From Symsagittifera roscoffensis (lineage: Eukaryota; Xenacoelomorpha; Acoela; Convolutidae), in NCBI RefSeq assembly GCF_963678635.1, contig NC_087064.1, positions 31,720,369 through 31,784,368 on the forward strand: a stretch of DNA of 64,000 nt, read 5' to 3'. The notes under the pieces were generated by a model. The model was not told the origin of the DNA, did not search any database, and saw only the letters and a program-made list of their open reading frames with translations. Shown here piece by piece: positions 10,001 through 18,360 of this stretch. The position numbers and the translations under genes are program-made. Each line of letters starts with the position of its first letter. Position 1 is the first letter of the stretch.

Positions 10001-13000
10001 ATGCACTAAACCAAGCAATAATTGACGAAAAAGGCTACTATAACCACCTCAAACTAACCAATATGACTAGATCTTTCAACACGACAGGAAATAGTGGGAG
10101 AGGGTATAAAAACTTCAACAACGTAAGAAGGAACCAAGCTTGAACATAGAAAGATCAAATACTTGTATGAAATGCGGGAATGCGTTTACCAAGGGTCATT
10201 TGAATGTATGTCCGGCGAAAGAAATTGTGTGTAATATTTGTAAATATAAAGGACATTTCGGAAGACTTTGTAAATCGAAAGGAAGAAAACCCGCTGTAAA
10301 TATTGTAGATGAAGCTGTAAATAGTCAGAATTGTTCATATTCCCCAGAAGACCTTCAGGTGAGAAGCGAAGAAAATTTTTGCGGAGTGATTAACGCTTGG
10401 ACCGAAGAGGGGATAAGTGATAACGATGATTATTCCGTTCTCAACATTAGAAAAATCTACGATACCATTGGTTTGGAAACCAAGAAACTTGTCAACATCG
10501 GTTTGGGAGACGATGCAATAGTCAACTTTAACATTCCAGTGGATTCGGCAAGCCCAGTGAGCTTCCTGAAACAAAATGTACTTCACGAATTGAAGCTGAG
10601 AAATCCACAGTTGAAGATTCAGCCAGTAGAGAAGAAAACGAGGGAACTATATTGCGGATTCACTAACGACACAATCAACATCATCGGGAAAGTGGTAGTG
10701 AGATTACAATCCAATGGATGGATCGCGGACGAAACCCCATTTTTCATCACTTCTGGACATGAGAGGAACATACTGCGTAACGACAATCTCCCGAGAATTG
10801 GAATAGAGATAGCCCAACGACAGCCTCTACTACCCGTCAACAACATATCACGCCCAGAGTTGTGTAAGTTAAATAACTATTCAGACACGACCCTTAATCT
10901 GTATCATAGGTACAAAGGGCTATTTAACAGAGTGGGAAAAATACCATTGGACAGAAAAGTTACTCATTTCCATTCCCCATTCAAACATATCCAAACCAAA
11001 GGTAGAAGAGTTCCCCTACATCTACTCAATAACGTAAAAACGGAACTAAATAGAATGGAAAAAGAGGGGCATATCATAAAGTTAAACAAATGCGATGAAG
11101 ATTGTTTTATAAGTCCAATTGTGATTACAAGAAAAAAAGACGGTAGCATCAAGTTGGCATTAGATTCGAAACTATTAAATAATCAGATATTCAAGAACAA
11201 GTTCCAGATGCCAAACATACATGAACTGATCGATAATATTGCACTCCAACTGTCAAGCAAAGAGTCAGGGGAAGTTTGGTTTAGTAGTCTAGATCGAAAG
11301 AACGCGTACAGCCAACTACAATTATGCACAGACACTAGCAAACAGTGTAATTTTAGTATCGTGGGGGGCGAAACCGCTGGAACCTATAGGTTTTTAACTG
11401 GATTTTACGGATTGGGCGATATGCCAAGCGAATTCCAGAGGGTGATGGATTCCTTATTGAAAGACATTCCTTTTACCAATTGTTATATCGACGACATTTT
11501 AATAGCTTCGAAAGGTTCATTAAATGAACACAAAGCGATACTAACAAACATTTTAAACATTTTGGACAACAAGAATATGTCGGTAAAATGGGAGAAATGT
11601 GCATTCTTCCAAAAAGAAATAGAGTGGCTAAGTTTCAAGATATCAAAATCGGGCGTGAAACCATTGGTGGGAAAGTCAGATTCGATTAAAAACCTACCAA
11701 ACCCCAAAAATATATCTGAACTTAGGTCTTTCTTTGGGTCGATCAATCAGTATATGAAATTCGTCCCGAATTTTTCTGCTCTAAGTTCCCCCCTACGACC
11801 ACTTCTCGTGAAGAAATCAGTCTACCAATGGAATGACGATCATACTAAAGCTTTTGATGAACTAAAACAACAGATAGTGAAGATAACAGAGAACAACCAT
11901 TTCGACATAAAAAGGATGTCAAGACTAAAGACAGACGCTTCTCATAACGGCTTAGGAGCTACATTAGAACAATGGGATGGAGAAAATTGGGTAACAATAG
12001 CATTCGCCTCCCGATTTTTAAACAACCACGAAAGTAAATACTCGACAAACGAACTTGAATTGTTGGGAGTAGTCTGGGCTACAGAACATTTTAAAAATTA
12101 CTTGTATGGCGCTGAATTTGAAATTGTGACGGACCATAAGGCATTATTATCAGCATTAAATGCAAACCAGAGCTACAAAACTATGCATAGCAGATTAACC
12201 CGTTGGGTAAATCGACTGTTACCATTTAATTTCAAGATCAAGCACATTCCGGGAAAAGAAATGGGATTTACAGATTTATTGACGAGACTACTTTCAGGAA
12301 AAGCACTCCCTACATCACACTACGATAGCGAATTTGTAGTGGCTACAGTACAAAAGATTGTAGAAAACCTCTCTGTAAAAAACGATTGTAAAAAGAATAA
12401 TTGTAAAAAGAACGAAGTGTATAATCCATTGGATGTAAATACGATTAGTAACTTAGATTGTAATAATCCAATGGGTGGAAAGAAAGATTTATCGCAAAGC
12501 ATCCAACGGTCGTTCTTCTCGAATATTCTGAATTACGTAAACGACACTATCAGAATTTGTAATTCCAATCACTCGCGTTCAGAGTCTTGCACAAGCGGTT
12601 GTGTTCCATTAAATTTATCAAAATTTGATTTCATTTATTTTTACTTATCAGACAAAAAATTTTATCCTTTCTTGCCCAATCAGTATTATTAATCAATCAG
12701 TCATTAAATTCAGATTAAAAAAAACAGTTACAAGAATTTATTACATCGGTCAACTTGTTAAAAATTTCCTTCAGGGCAGAAAAGAAAGGAATCTTCTTGA
12801 ATTTTAATAACGACACAATGTCAGACCTTCACAAGAAATTATTGGCCAAGTACAAGGGAGATCTCAGATTGCCTGACAAACCCGTTATCACTCTCAAATC
12901 ATTGCTCGAATAAGCTGATTAAACTCATGACGGACGAAGATAAAATCCTCAAGGAGATAAAGAAGGCGGTACAGGAAGGCAAACCATTGGACAAATTCGG

Positions 13001-16000
13001 AGCCTACTTAAAGAACTTCCAGAGGGATATCCACGTGAAAGAAGGACTGTTATTCAACGATAACAAACTGATAGTGCCGGCTGCATTACGATCACCATTC
13101 CTGTCACTCCTTCACGAGACTCATCCAGGGCAGTTCGGGATGAAAGCCCTGGCAGAAAACATCTGGTGGCCACACCTATACAGAAAGATATACCATCATG
13201 GAAAGAATTGCACTAAGTGTATAATGGCCGGTAAGAACCTAAAAGTGTTACTAGGGACGAACAAGACTGAGAAACTACCGATTCTGTCCGAACCAAATGA
13301 AGAAGTAGATTTAGACTTTGCTGGCCCATTTGACAAGAGTTGGGGTAACGCAAAATACCTTTTGTTATGCACTGATCGCTTTTCAAAGTTTCCGTCTGCG
13401 AAGGTAGTAAACAACACCTCGACTTCTTCAATTTTAACTTTCATGACAGATTACTGCCATCTTCACGGATTTCCAAAGTCCATTAGAGCTGACCATGGGT
13501 CATGTTTTACTTCGTTTGATTTTAGAAACTTCTGTGAGAAGAACAACATTAATTTAATTCTATGTACGGTTGGTGATCATAGATCCAATGGAGTAGTAGA
13601 AAGACTCATTTACACTGTCAAAGCTAAGCTTCTGGCAATGTCGTTCAACGATCCAAAACCATCTTTAAATACGGCTATTGATAAAATTATTTGGAACATA
13701 CGCTCGACGAAACAATCATCCATTGGATGCTCTCCTTTCTCAAAACATTTTAATAGATCTCCCAGCACGTTCTGGAAATGTTTGGTCTCTCACGCAATTA
13801 GTTTAGATAAGGGGAAATCAATCTTAATGAAGGACAGAGCATAAGACTGGGGGGCTGATGACGCGTTCGAAGATGGCTATCTGGAAGACAGAGCAATTGA
13901 TGAAAGAGGGTATGAGAGCGACCCTGCTGACAAAGTAGATAGAAATCTCCAGCGAGCCCCACTGTCAAATCCTTTCAGCCAAGGAGGTAACTGGTTTAGG
14001 AAAACAGTTAACAGGAGGGAAGGAGAACCTTATTTTAAACCACTGGGGAGTAATCCTTTGTCAGACACGAAACATACGGTCACATTAGATAACGGACATG
14101 CGATAAGAAAATCTGACTTAGCTTTTAACAAAACCCAACCGGCAGCTCCTAAGACATTCTCCGCAAGACCGAATTCGCTAATTAATAGTAATGATTTAGC
14201 AGGCAAGCGAAAAAGAAACTCCCCTTCCAAGAGACGAGACTCAAATATAGGAGGCCCTTCGATGAGTTACACACCAACGGGTGGAAATTCCAGCAAAAAG
14301 AGAAGAACAATCATCACGAGCTCGAAAGGTTCAAAATTCGACTTTAATAACCTAGATTCGTCGTTAGAGTTAGACCTTTGGGATAAAGTCATTGACGACT
14401 ACTTGGGTACGGAAGCGGAAACTGTATGTAATACACCGACTGTTAACCTTCATAGTGATTTAGATCAACCAAGGAGTACCGTGACAAGCCAGACAAATAC
14501 GCAGACAATGGTCACTTTACCAACGGGCACAAGTTACGACCCAATTCGAGTGGATAGCTCTCCGGAGAAGACAGTGGAGACACCAAAGACCCCGATATCT
14601 GCAAAACTTCGTGCAAGAAGAAATCCAGGCCCCCCGAAATTCTATGGCGATAGACGGTTTATCGACCAAGTGACGCTCGGAACGGAGACCATTAGTGCAG
14701 TAGACTCCGATGACGAACAGGTTATTACGTTTTCCGGTGCAAAGAGTCCAAAACAAAATTTATCATACTGTACGACGTCCCCCTCGGATTATCTTACACC
14801 CATTGATGAGATCCCACGTCATACGATTTTGGTTGCTGAAACCACACAAGACCAACTCTCTACACCGTCATCTCAGGCGACAAGGACCGCATGGGTATCG
14901 CCACCATTGGTAGAAGTTACCAGTAATACCCACGATGACGACGGCAGTGACATATCCTCGGGTATCGATACCGATGTAAGAAGAGAGGCAGATAATTTCC
15001 ATACTAGATACAACTCTACGGTCACAAACTCTGAAAACTTTTAAACTATGGTAACATGACATGTTTTGTATTTGATTCAGCTTTTATCCATTGGATACCC
15101 AAAACTTTTTTTTTATTTACCTAGTTAGTGAGTTAGTTAGTTTGCTTTAACTGTACAAATGCTACATAACCCCAATTGTACATATCATTTTGTACATTCA
15201 GTGTTGATATCTGTGTAAACCTGTAAATAGCCTGTATATATTACCATATAATCACCTCCATTTGTAATTTGTACTCTCTGTAAAAATCCATTGGTGCTAA
15301 AAGCGGTTACGTTTTGTTTCTTCTTTGGCCCTGGTGGAGCGAGGGGAGATGGAGTATATGTGTGATATTGGCTACATCGTCGAGCGGGCAGATATTAAAT
15401 TTTTGTGCAGTGGGGAATGTTGTGATTCAGTATTTTTAGTATGTTATAACCTTGACCTCTATTATCTAATTACGTACCAGTCAATGTTAACTCTACGAAG
15501 TCCAGTGGACTTCGGTTCACTAGTTGCTCTTTTTAGACTACAGTCAGTTTTAATTCAACCAATACTTTTATTCTCTTTTAACTTTAGTTAGATACAATAG
15601 TTACCAGTGGTACATCTCAACTCTTTATTAAGTACATGTTTTTGTTACCTATCCGTCGGATGGTATACAGGAAGATAATCAGGCACCTGCTATAAGAATT
15701 GAAATAATTCTGCAAATTGCGCTCAAAAACATCCATGAATGTTCCAAGAAATGACTCAGCATTTTAATTTGAATTTCTTCGGAGTTTTTACTCAGCAATT
15801 TTGAGCAAATGAAAAATGATAGAAGCAGTTTTTGTTGTTTAAAACTAAAATCAATATTTAGGTTCGCGTAGCTAGGATGAAATAGGTTGCTATTCCTCGA
15901 TGTGGCTCAAGGTGTCTAGAAAGATAAATTTTCAACAAATGAGGTAGTTTCCAAAAGTTAAAATTTCTACATTTTTAGAGTCGTGTTGCAAAATACAGAC

Positions 16001-17554
16001 CCAGAAGTATATAATTTATGGGTATAAGAACAAGCAGATGACTCCAGATGCCTACATGGATAAACTGACGAATTATGATGACGAAGACAAACCCCTCAAT
16101 TACATAGCTGTAAGTGGACATACTCGACAAACCAAATGAAAAAGCTAAGAAGGATAGCTGGTTGCTGTGCAACTAGCACAAAAAATTCCAACCACAATCA
16201 TAAAAAACTAAAAATAAAAAAGAAATAGTTTCTTTCAAATTGTGCCGTTTTTTTTTGTTCGGGGTATGATGAGATGAGAGGATCTGAACGAAGATCTAAG
16301 TTTGAAGCATATTCGATAGGAATGGGGGGCAGCTGCTTTTTTTCAGTTCTGGTCAGGGGCGGATTTAGGGGGGCGGGGGGCGGACGCCTCTCTCTCAGGG
16401 ATTCGACACCCTGCCGACCAAAGGGTCCCCCTTTGGTACTTTTTAAGGAAACCATTTTAGGCCGACCAACCCCAAAATTTTTTTATAGGCGCTTGTGACG
16501 CCACGATGAATAATTTTGAGGGTAGAGCGCGCCGAAATTTTCCAAAAAATGCCTAGAAACGCCTTTTTTGGCCTGTTCTATAAAATATTAAAAAATTTGA
16601 TAATTTTCTTATTCCCAAGAAGTTTTTTGCTCCCAAGAAGGCGTTAAAAGAAACATCGGGAGCAATTTTTAAGCGTTTGTAATCCCCATGGAAGAACAGC
16701 CTCCTTCTCACTTTCTTTGGTCGTGAAAATGAGTTAAAAACCTCTCATCTCTTCAGTTACCCCACCCCGAAAAACACGTTTGCAAAAAGGTGGAATTTTG
16801 TTACTATGTAGACATTCGCATAAGTTTAAGCATTGCATTAGTCTCTTATACTGAACAATTTTGTTTCAATAATACCATAAGGATATATATAAGGAGATAC
16901 AATGAAATCTACAATGATGAATCCGAGAAAAAAAACAATTTGCAATTTTAAAAATACCTTTTAAAATACCTCTAAGTTGTATTGGGCTCAATGAATCATA
17001 GTTTTTTCTAGAAGCCTTCAATAGATCTAAGTATTGTGATTACTTCATTTTGCGAAAAATGATCCGATTTCTTCAAATATCTTGCATGCATTCCACAGGA
17101 CTGGATTCAAATTACTTCAAAACGTATATTTTTTCAGGCAATCTATATTCCTGACATATGTCAAAACCTAATCATCGAAGTCGGATTTGGACCCGGGTCT
17201 CTTCGGAGGAACCACCATCTGAGTGTAGTCGAAAATGCAACCTACGTCATGGCAGGCCGCGATCTACCTCAACTTGGTATAAATCATATCGACACGAGAG
17301 TGTTTGACTACCAAAATCCAGGGAAACATCTAACATTCCATTGGTTCAAACATACGATCATGTGCAGAGACAACGCGTGGATTTGCGAGGACCCTGGAAA
17401 ATTAAACGAATCGAGGGACGGTGGTGAAGGCGGAAGTCGAAACTCAGGCGGCGAAGGGGACGGAAGTGGAGCGATCGAGGGAAAAAAGAAATATAAGGGA
17501 GGAAAGAAAAGTCAACGCAAGAAAAGTGCAAAACATAAACAGCAATCATTATGA
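7018..17554 (+). CDS. Five-exon secreted Cys-rich protein, paralogue copy 1 (unknown family)
   Basis: Exons 7018-7063, 7385-7511, 8903-9069, 15979-16109 and 17138-17554 join in frame through GT-AG introns of phases 1, 2, 1 and 0 into 295 residues. The N-terminus (MELNSITVIYILLFVV) is a predicted signal peptide. The mature part carries GLAC, YYC, SCC, DIC, IMC and WIC cysteines, an N-glycosylation site (ENATY), and ends in a Gly/Ser/Lys-rich basic tail of about 50 residues (GKKKYKGGKKSQRKK). The same five exons, phases and length recur at 38661-60513, which is the main support for the model. I recognise no known domain. Extracellular or matrix location is inferred from signal peptide, cysteines and tail. 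Intron 3 holds a 6.5-kb LTR retrotransposon. No frame lesion is seen. Confidence 0.8.
7385..7511 (+). CDS. Copy 1 exon 2
   Basis: The acceptor is ATTACAG at 7378-7384 and the donor follows CACAG at 7511 (GTTTCT). The frame reads CWCPPCARGSFLSTTP, then ADWESIVFWISNEV, then GLACRQH. The paralogue exon at 39708 gives EGWESLVFWITNSI and GIACSTH, so WES(I/L)VFWI and G(L/I)AC are the conserved core. Phase 2 at the right end. Confidence 0.75.
7512..8902. other. Intron 2 of gene copy 1
   Basis: 1.39 kb of AT-rich intron. No transposon with ends, RNA gene or open frame of note is recognised. Around 8640-8760 short loose repeats of GTCAA/GATCAAA and TAGCCAGTT occur. The 3' end is TTGCCATCAG. Confidence 0.5.
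8903..9069 (+). CDS. Copy 1 exon 3
   Basis: The acceptor is CCATCAG ending at 8902. The frame completes a serine and reads SQYYCLDGYHT, an acidic middle with one extra cysteine (ESNC), then AWFNILVRDQWHRINMID and LKNP. The paralogue (40206-40384) has SQWYCLDAYHT and AWFDLLIKEKWEDINMIN. The donor is CCTA|GTTAGA, phase 1. The LTR retrotransposon begins 25 bp after this donor. Confidence 0.8.
9095..9307 (+). repeat. 5' LTR
   Basis: 213 bp, beginning TGTTGTGATTCAG and ending CTCTTTATTA. It differs from the 3' LTR by about five substitutions and no indels. AGTAC precedes it. Confidence 0.92.
9307..10143 (+). CDS. gag: Retrotransposon gag (capsid-like), 278 residues
   Basis: One continuous frame from ATG 9307 to TGA 10141. 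The N-terminal part (EPPTQWNNWIDQFHLAI) leads to a highly charged helix-prone middle rich in Glu, Lys and Arg, then a retrotransposon-type capsid region (FERYKLLSRKQKDRESYEQF, then WGALSDLARSCEI, then LLSETLNPLDALNQAI). No zinc knuckle is present before the stop; the knuckles open the next frame, so the nucleocapsid is made only in the gag-pol fusion. It would assemble particles around element RNA. The frame is intact. The old copy at 1173 shows the same N-terminal pattern. Confidence 0.88.
   Translation: MAQSTTDSNLRGIPAFWPNHTVEPPTQWNNWIDQFHLAIIAKENLDLDNLKEPMEGETTLPILEGAQESETDQQRKAREARNKETMRVYEHAEEKRLAEEKRKFGGMRRYEADKKVRSILYLALGAEGKRVFAQKHPRVKVLGISFKEFYEMLELAFIKPTNITFERYKLLSRKQKDRESYEQFWGALSDLARSCEIGINAEQEWIRDVFIFNMKNCDLQRRLLSETLNPLDALNQAIIDEKGYYNHLKLTNMTRSFNTTGNSGRGYKNFNNVRRNQA
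9308..9325 (+). promoter_or_regulatory. Primer binding site
   Basis: TGGCGCAGTCAACAACTG follows the LTR directly. TGG at the start is complementary to the universal CCA end of tRNAs. The gag ATG (9307-9309) shares bases with the LTR end and this site, so the first gag codons are fixed by priming needs. The tRNA species was not identified. Confidence 0.6.
10107..10143 (+). promoter_or_regulatory. Gag-pol overlap, probable -1 frameshift zone
   Basis: The pol frame is -1 relative to gag. Its last upstream stop is TAA at 10107-10109 and gag stops at 10141, so slippage must occur in this 34-base window. The A-rich TATAAAAAC (10105-10113) lies at its start, and the first sense pol codon is the AAA that A-site slippage would create. 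The heptamer T-AAA-AAC is not a canonical slippery sequence. Confidence 0.4.
10140..12692 (+). CDS. pol: Retrotransposon pol: zinc knuckles, protease, reverse transcriptase, RNase H
   Basis: An 850-codon frame with no proper ATG start, so it is expressed as a gag fusion. Residues 9-24 and 31-44 form two zinc knuckles (C-x2-C-x7-H-x3-C and C-x2-C-x4-H-x4-C). The protease active site is DSAS at 135-138 in an IPVDSASPVSFL context. Reverse transcriptase carries YIDD at 449-452, the metal-binding catalytic motif. RNase H has TDASHNGLG (Asp at 599) and TDHKALLSA (Asp at 665). After about residue 740 the sequence becomes Asn/Lys-rich (KKNNCKKNEV) and stops at 12690. The integrase follows in the same frame number 235 bases later across several stops. 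It copies element RNA into DNA in particles. Confidence 0.9.
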   Translation: MNIERSNTCMKCGNAFTKGHLNVCPAKEIVCNICKYKGHFGRLCKSKGRKPAVNIVDEAVNSQNCSYSPEDLQVRSEENFCGVINAWTEEGISDNDDYSVLNIRKIYDTIGLETKKLVNIGLGDDAIVNFNIPVDSASPVSFLKQNVLHELKLRNPQLKIQPVEKKTRELYCGFTNDTINIIGKVVVRLQSNGWIADETPFFITSGHERNILRNDNLPRIGIEIAQRQPLLPVNNISRPELCKLNNYSDTTLNLYHRYKGLFNRVGKIPLDRKVTHFHSPFKHIQTKGRRVPLHLLNNVKTELNRMEKEGHIIKLNKCDEDCFISPIVITRKKDGSIKLALDSKLLNNQIFKNKFQMPNIHELIDNIALQLSSKESGEVWFSSLDRKNAYSQLQLCTDTSKQCNFSIVGGETAGTYRFLTGFYGLGDMPSEFQRVMDSLLKDIPFTNCYIDDILIASKGSLNEHKAILTNILNILDNKNMSVKWEKCAFFQKEIEWLSFKISKSGVKPLVGKSDSIKNLPNPKNISELRSFFGSINQYMKFVPNFSALSSPLRPLLVKKSVYQWNDDHTKAFDELKQQIVKITENNHFDIKRMSRLKTDASHNGLGATLEQWDGENWVTIAFASRFLNNHESKYSTNELELLGVVWATEHFKNYLYGAEFEIVTDHKALLSALNANQSYKTMHSRLTRWVNRLLPFNFKIKHIPGKEMGFTDLLTRLLSGKALPTSHYDSEFVVATVQKIVENLSVKNDCKKNNCKKNEVYNPLDVNTISNLDCNNPMGGKKDLSQSIQRSFFSNILNYVNDTIRICNSNHSRSESCTSGCVPLNLSKFDFIYFYLSDKKFYPFLPNQYY
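12693..12926 (+). pseudogene. Broken RNase H-integrase linker of pol
   Basis: Several stops occur in the pol frame here. A different frame carries sensible linker text from ATG 12818 to TAA 12914 (MSDLHKKLLAKYKG, then LRLPDKPVITLKSLLE) directly before the integrase start. The old element shows comparable linker text at about 4640-4760 (YNTDWVLPKSPLI). This pattern suggests at least two frameshifts in this copy instead of a natural gene boundary. Confidence 0.55.
12927..13844 (+). CDS. Retrotransposon integrase (N-terminal zinc domain and catalytic core), 305 residues to a stop
   Basis: The frame starts with MTDEDKILKEIKKAV. The zinc-binding domain has His63/His66 (LLHETHPGQFG) and Cys95/Cys98 (NCTKC). 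The catalytic triad is Asp130 (or Asp128) in VDLDFAGPF, Asp189 in RADHGSCF and Glu225 in NGVVERLIYT; Asp189 and Glu225 are separated by 35 residues, as in retroviral-type DDE integrases. It would insert the element cDNA into host DNA. A TAA at 13842 ends the frame after MKDRA, and the same frame continues afterwards with integrase C-terminal sequence. The stop is therefore a probable inactivating mutation or, less likely, a readthrough site. Confidence 0.88.
   Translation: MTDEDKILKEIKKAVQEGKPLDKFGAYLKNFQRDIHVKEGLLFNDNKLIVPAALRSPFLSLLHETHPGQFGMKALAENIWWPHLYRKIYHHGKNCTKCIMAGKNLKVLLGTNKTEKLPILSEPNEEVDLDFAGPFDKSWGNAKYLLLCTDRFSKFPSAKVVNNTSTSSILTFMTDYCHLHGFPKSIRADHGSCFTSFDFRNFCEKNNINLILCTVGDHRSNGVVERLIYTVKAKLLAMSFNDPKPSLNTAIDKIIWNIRSTKQSSIGCSPFSKHFNRSPSTFWKCLVSHAISLDKGKSILMKDRA
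13845..15044 (+). pseudogene. Integrase C-terminal domain and Ser/Thr-rich tail, cut off by a stop
   Basis: This continues the integrase frame after the TAA at 13842 with no ATG nearby. It contains an integrase C-terminal (GPY/F-like) pattern (GNWFRKTVNRREGEPYFKPL, then TVTLDNGHAIRKSDL), which normally binds DNA or chromatin. A long low-complexity tail follows, rich in Ser, Thr, Pro and Asp (KRKRNSPSKRRDS; DDDGSDISSGIDTD), including RRNPGPPKFYGDRR, a pattern common near gypsy pol C-termini. It stops at 15042-15044. No transmembrane segment is seen, so it is not an envelope gene. Confidence 0.7.
15045..15417 (+). other. 3' non-coding region of the LTR element with polypurine tract
   Basis: AT-rich DNA with repeated GTTAG and TGTACA words (15118-15215). 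GCAGTGGGGAA at 15407-15417 directly precedes the 3' LTR and is the likely polypurine tract for plus-strand priming. A small open frame over the tract and LTR (15325-15591) is not considered real. Confidence 0.6.
15418..15630 (+). repeat. 3' LTR
   Basis: 213 bp, beginning TGTTGTGATTCAG and ending CTCTTTATTA. AGTAC (15631-15635) follows and matches the five bases before the 5' LTR. Confidence 0.92.
15979..16109 (+). CDS. Copy 1 exon 4
   Basis: The acceptor is TTTTTAG ending at 15978 and the donor is GCT|GTAAGT at 16110. It reads SCCKIQTQKYIIYGYKNK, then MTPDAYMDKLTNYDDEDK and PLNYIA. The paralogue (44822-44952) has DCCTNQVDKYMVFGLLHK, then MNPDLYMAKLTDYKNESK and PLNFIM. Both contribute exactly 43 full codons and end in phase 0. 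Confidence 0.85.
16110..17137. other. Intron 4 of gene copy 1
   Basis: 1028 bp. It contains a truncated hAT-type MITE (from 16354) and otherwise AT-rich sequence. The 3' splice site is TTTTTTCAG at 17129-17137. Confidence 0.6.
16354..16640 (+). repeat. hAT-type MITE (family B), right end missing
   Basis: It begins CAGGGGCGGATTTAGGGGGG, the family terminal repeat, then CGACACCCTGCCGACCAAAG and GGCCGACCAACCCC. No matching CCGCCCCTG end is found, so the right limit is approximate. Confidence 0.7.
17138..17554 (+). CDS. Copy 1 exon 5 (most conserved exon and basic tail)
   Basis: It starts after TTTTTTCAG with AIYIPDICQN, then EVGFGPGSLRRNHH, VVENATYVMAGRDL, LTFHWFKHTIMC and DNAWIC. About 48 of the 83 residues up to WIC are identical in the paralogue by eye. 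After WIC conservation ends and a Gly/Ser/Glu then Lys-rich tail runs to the TGA at 17552. Confidence 0.9.
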   Translation, partial: AIYIPDICQNLIIEVGFGPGSLRRNHHLSVVENATYVMAGRDLPQLGINHIDTRVFDYQNPGKHLTFHWFKHTIMCRDNAWICEDPGKLNESRDGGEGGSRNSGGEGDGSGAIEGKKKYKGGKKSQRKKSAKHKQQSL

Positions 17555-17889
17555 AAAAAAGTTTCAATCATGAATTGTCATCTTTAAATCGGCACTATTA
17601 ACAAGTAAATCAGAAAAACAAAAGGAGTAGAACATTGCACGACTTTTTATAGCAGTCGTTGCAAAAAAATATGATAGTTTTTCATGAAGACTAAAAAATC
17701 CATCTAGAACAAGAAGACGAAAAATCGTCAGCCCTCAATTCGTTGGCTGTATAACAAATTACTCTGTATAGCAGCAGTCTAAAACGGTCGGATAATTAGC
17801 CTTTTTGAAAAGCGTCACAAAGTTTTTTGTTAACATTGAATGCTCAGCGCAATAGTACGATTTTAATTTTCAACTGCGACTCACTAGCC
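17555..17889. other. 3' flank of gene copy 1, no other gene seen
   Basis: AT-rich sequence between the stop codon and the hAT MITE at 17898. No open frame or repeat with ends is recognised. Confidence 0.4.
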
Positions 17890-17897
17890 TTTGGCAT

Positions 17898-18246
17898 CAG
17901 GGGCAAATTTAAGGGGGGCGGACGCCCCTTCCTCGGGGATTTGACCCCCTGCCGACTCAAAGGGTACCCTCTTTGTACGATCCATTTAAGGTATCCATTT
18001 TTGGCGACAGACACTAATAAATTTCTAAATATTTACTAAATTTGAGGGGGGAGCGCGCGCCACAAAATTTTGGTCAAAATTTTCAAAAAAGTGCCTTAAG
18101 TGCCTGCTTGGCCAAAACAGGGTCTTTTAAGTGCTTTGGGAGAGCTCGGAAAATCAATTTGAACGATCTAAAAAAAGGTCGACAAAATTTTCGAAAACTG
18201 TTTGGAAATCCTCCCCTCCCTCGAGCAAATCCTAGATCCGCCCCTG
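17898..18246. mobile_element. hAT-type MITE, 349 bp, with 8-bp target duplication
   Basis: The terminal inverted repeats are CAGGGGCAAATTTAAG and CTAGATCCGCCCCTG. TTTGGCAT flanks both sides (17890-17897 and 18247-18254). Eight-base duplications and CAGGG..CCCTG ends are typical of the hAT superfamily. There is no transposase, so it depends on one supplied in trans. Interior blocks such as CCCCTGCCGACTCAAAGGGT recur in the other copies. Confidence 0.9.
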
Positions 18247-18360
18247 TTTGGCATGATACAAATCTCATTATTTTATTGTTTCTGCGCTTTTCAGCCCTCC
18301 CCCCGCAGACAATTTCCTTCAGTTGAATATAGCCTTTGCCCTGAGCCCTGCCGCCATAAT

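Larger units (their letters stand above)
9095..15630 (+). mobile_element. Young Ty3/gypsy-type LTR retrotransposon
   Basis: A 6536-bp element flanked by the 5-bp duplication AGTAC (9090-9094 and 15631-15635), with 213-bp LTRs. Order is LTR, primer site overlapping the gag ATG, gag, zinc knuckles, protease, RT, RNase H, integrase, Ser/Thr-rich tail, purine tract, LTR. This RT-RNase H-integrase order is that of Ty3/gypsy elements. It sits in the sense orientation in intron 3 of gene copy 1. Pol is interrupted between RNase H and integrase and again inside the integrase C-terminal part, so this copy is probably inactive. The LTRs differ at about five positions by eye, so the insertion is recent. 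Confidence 0.92.

Noticed and set aside
14058-15044. Separate third gene (envelope-like) of the LTR element
   Set aside because: It starts at a TTG, continues the integrase frame across a single stop, has an integrase C-terminal pattern and no signal peptide or membrane segment.
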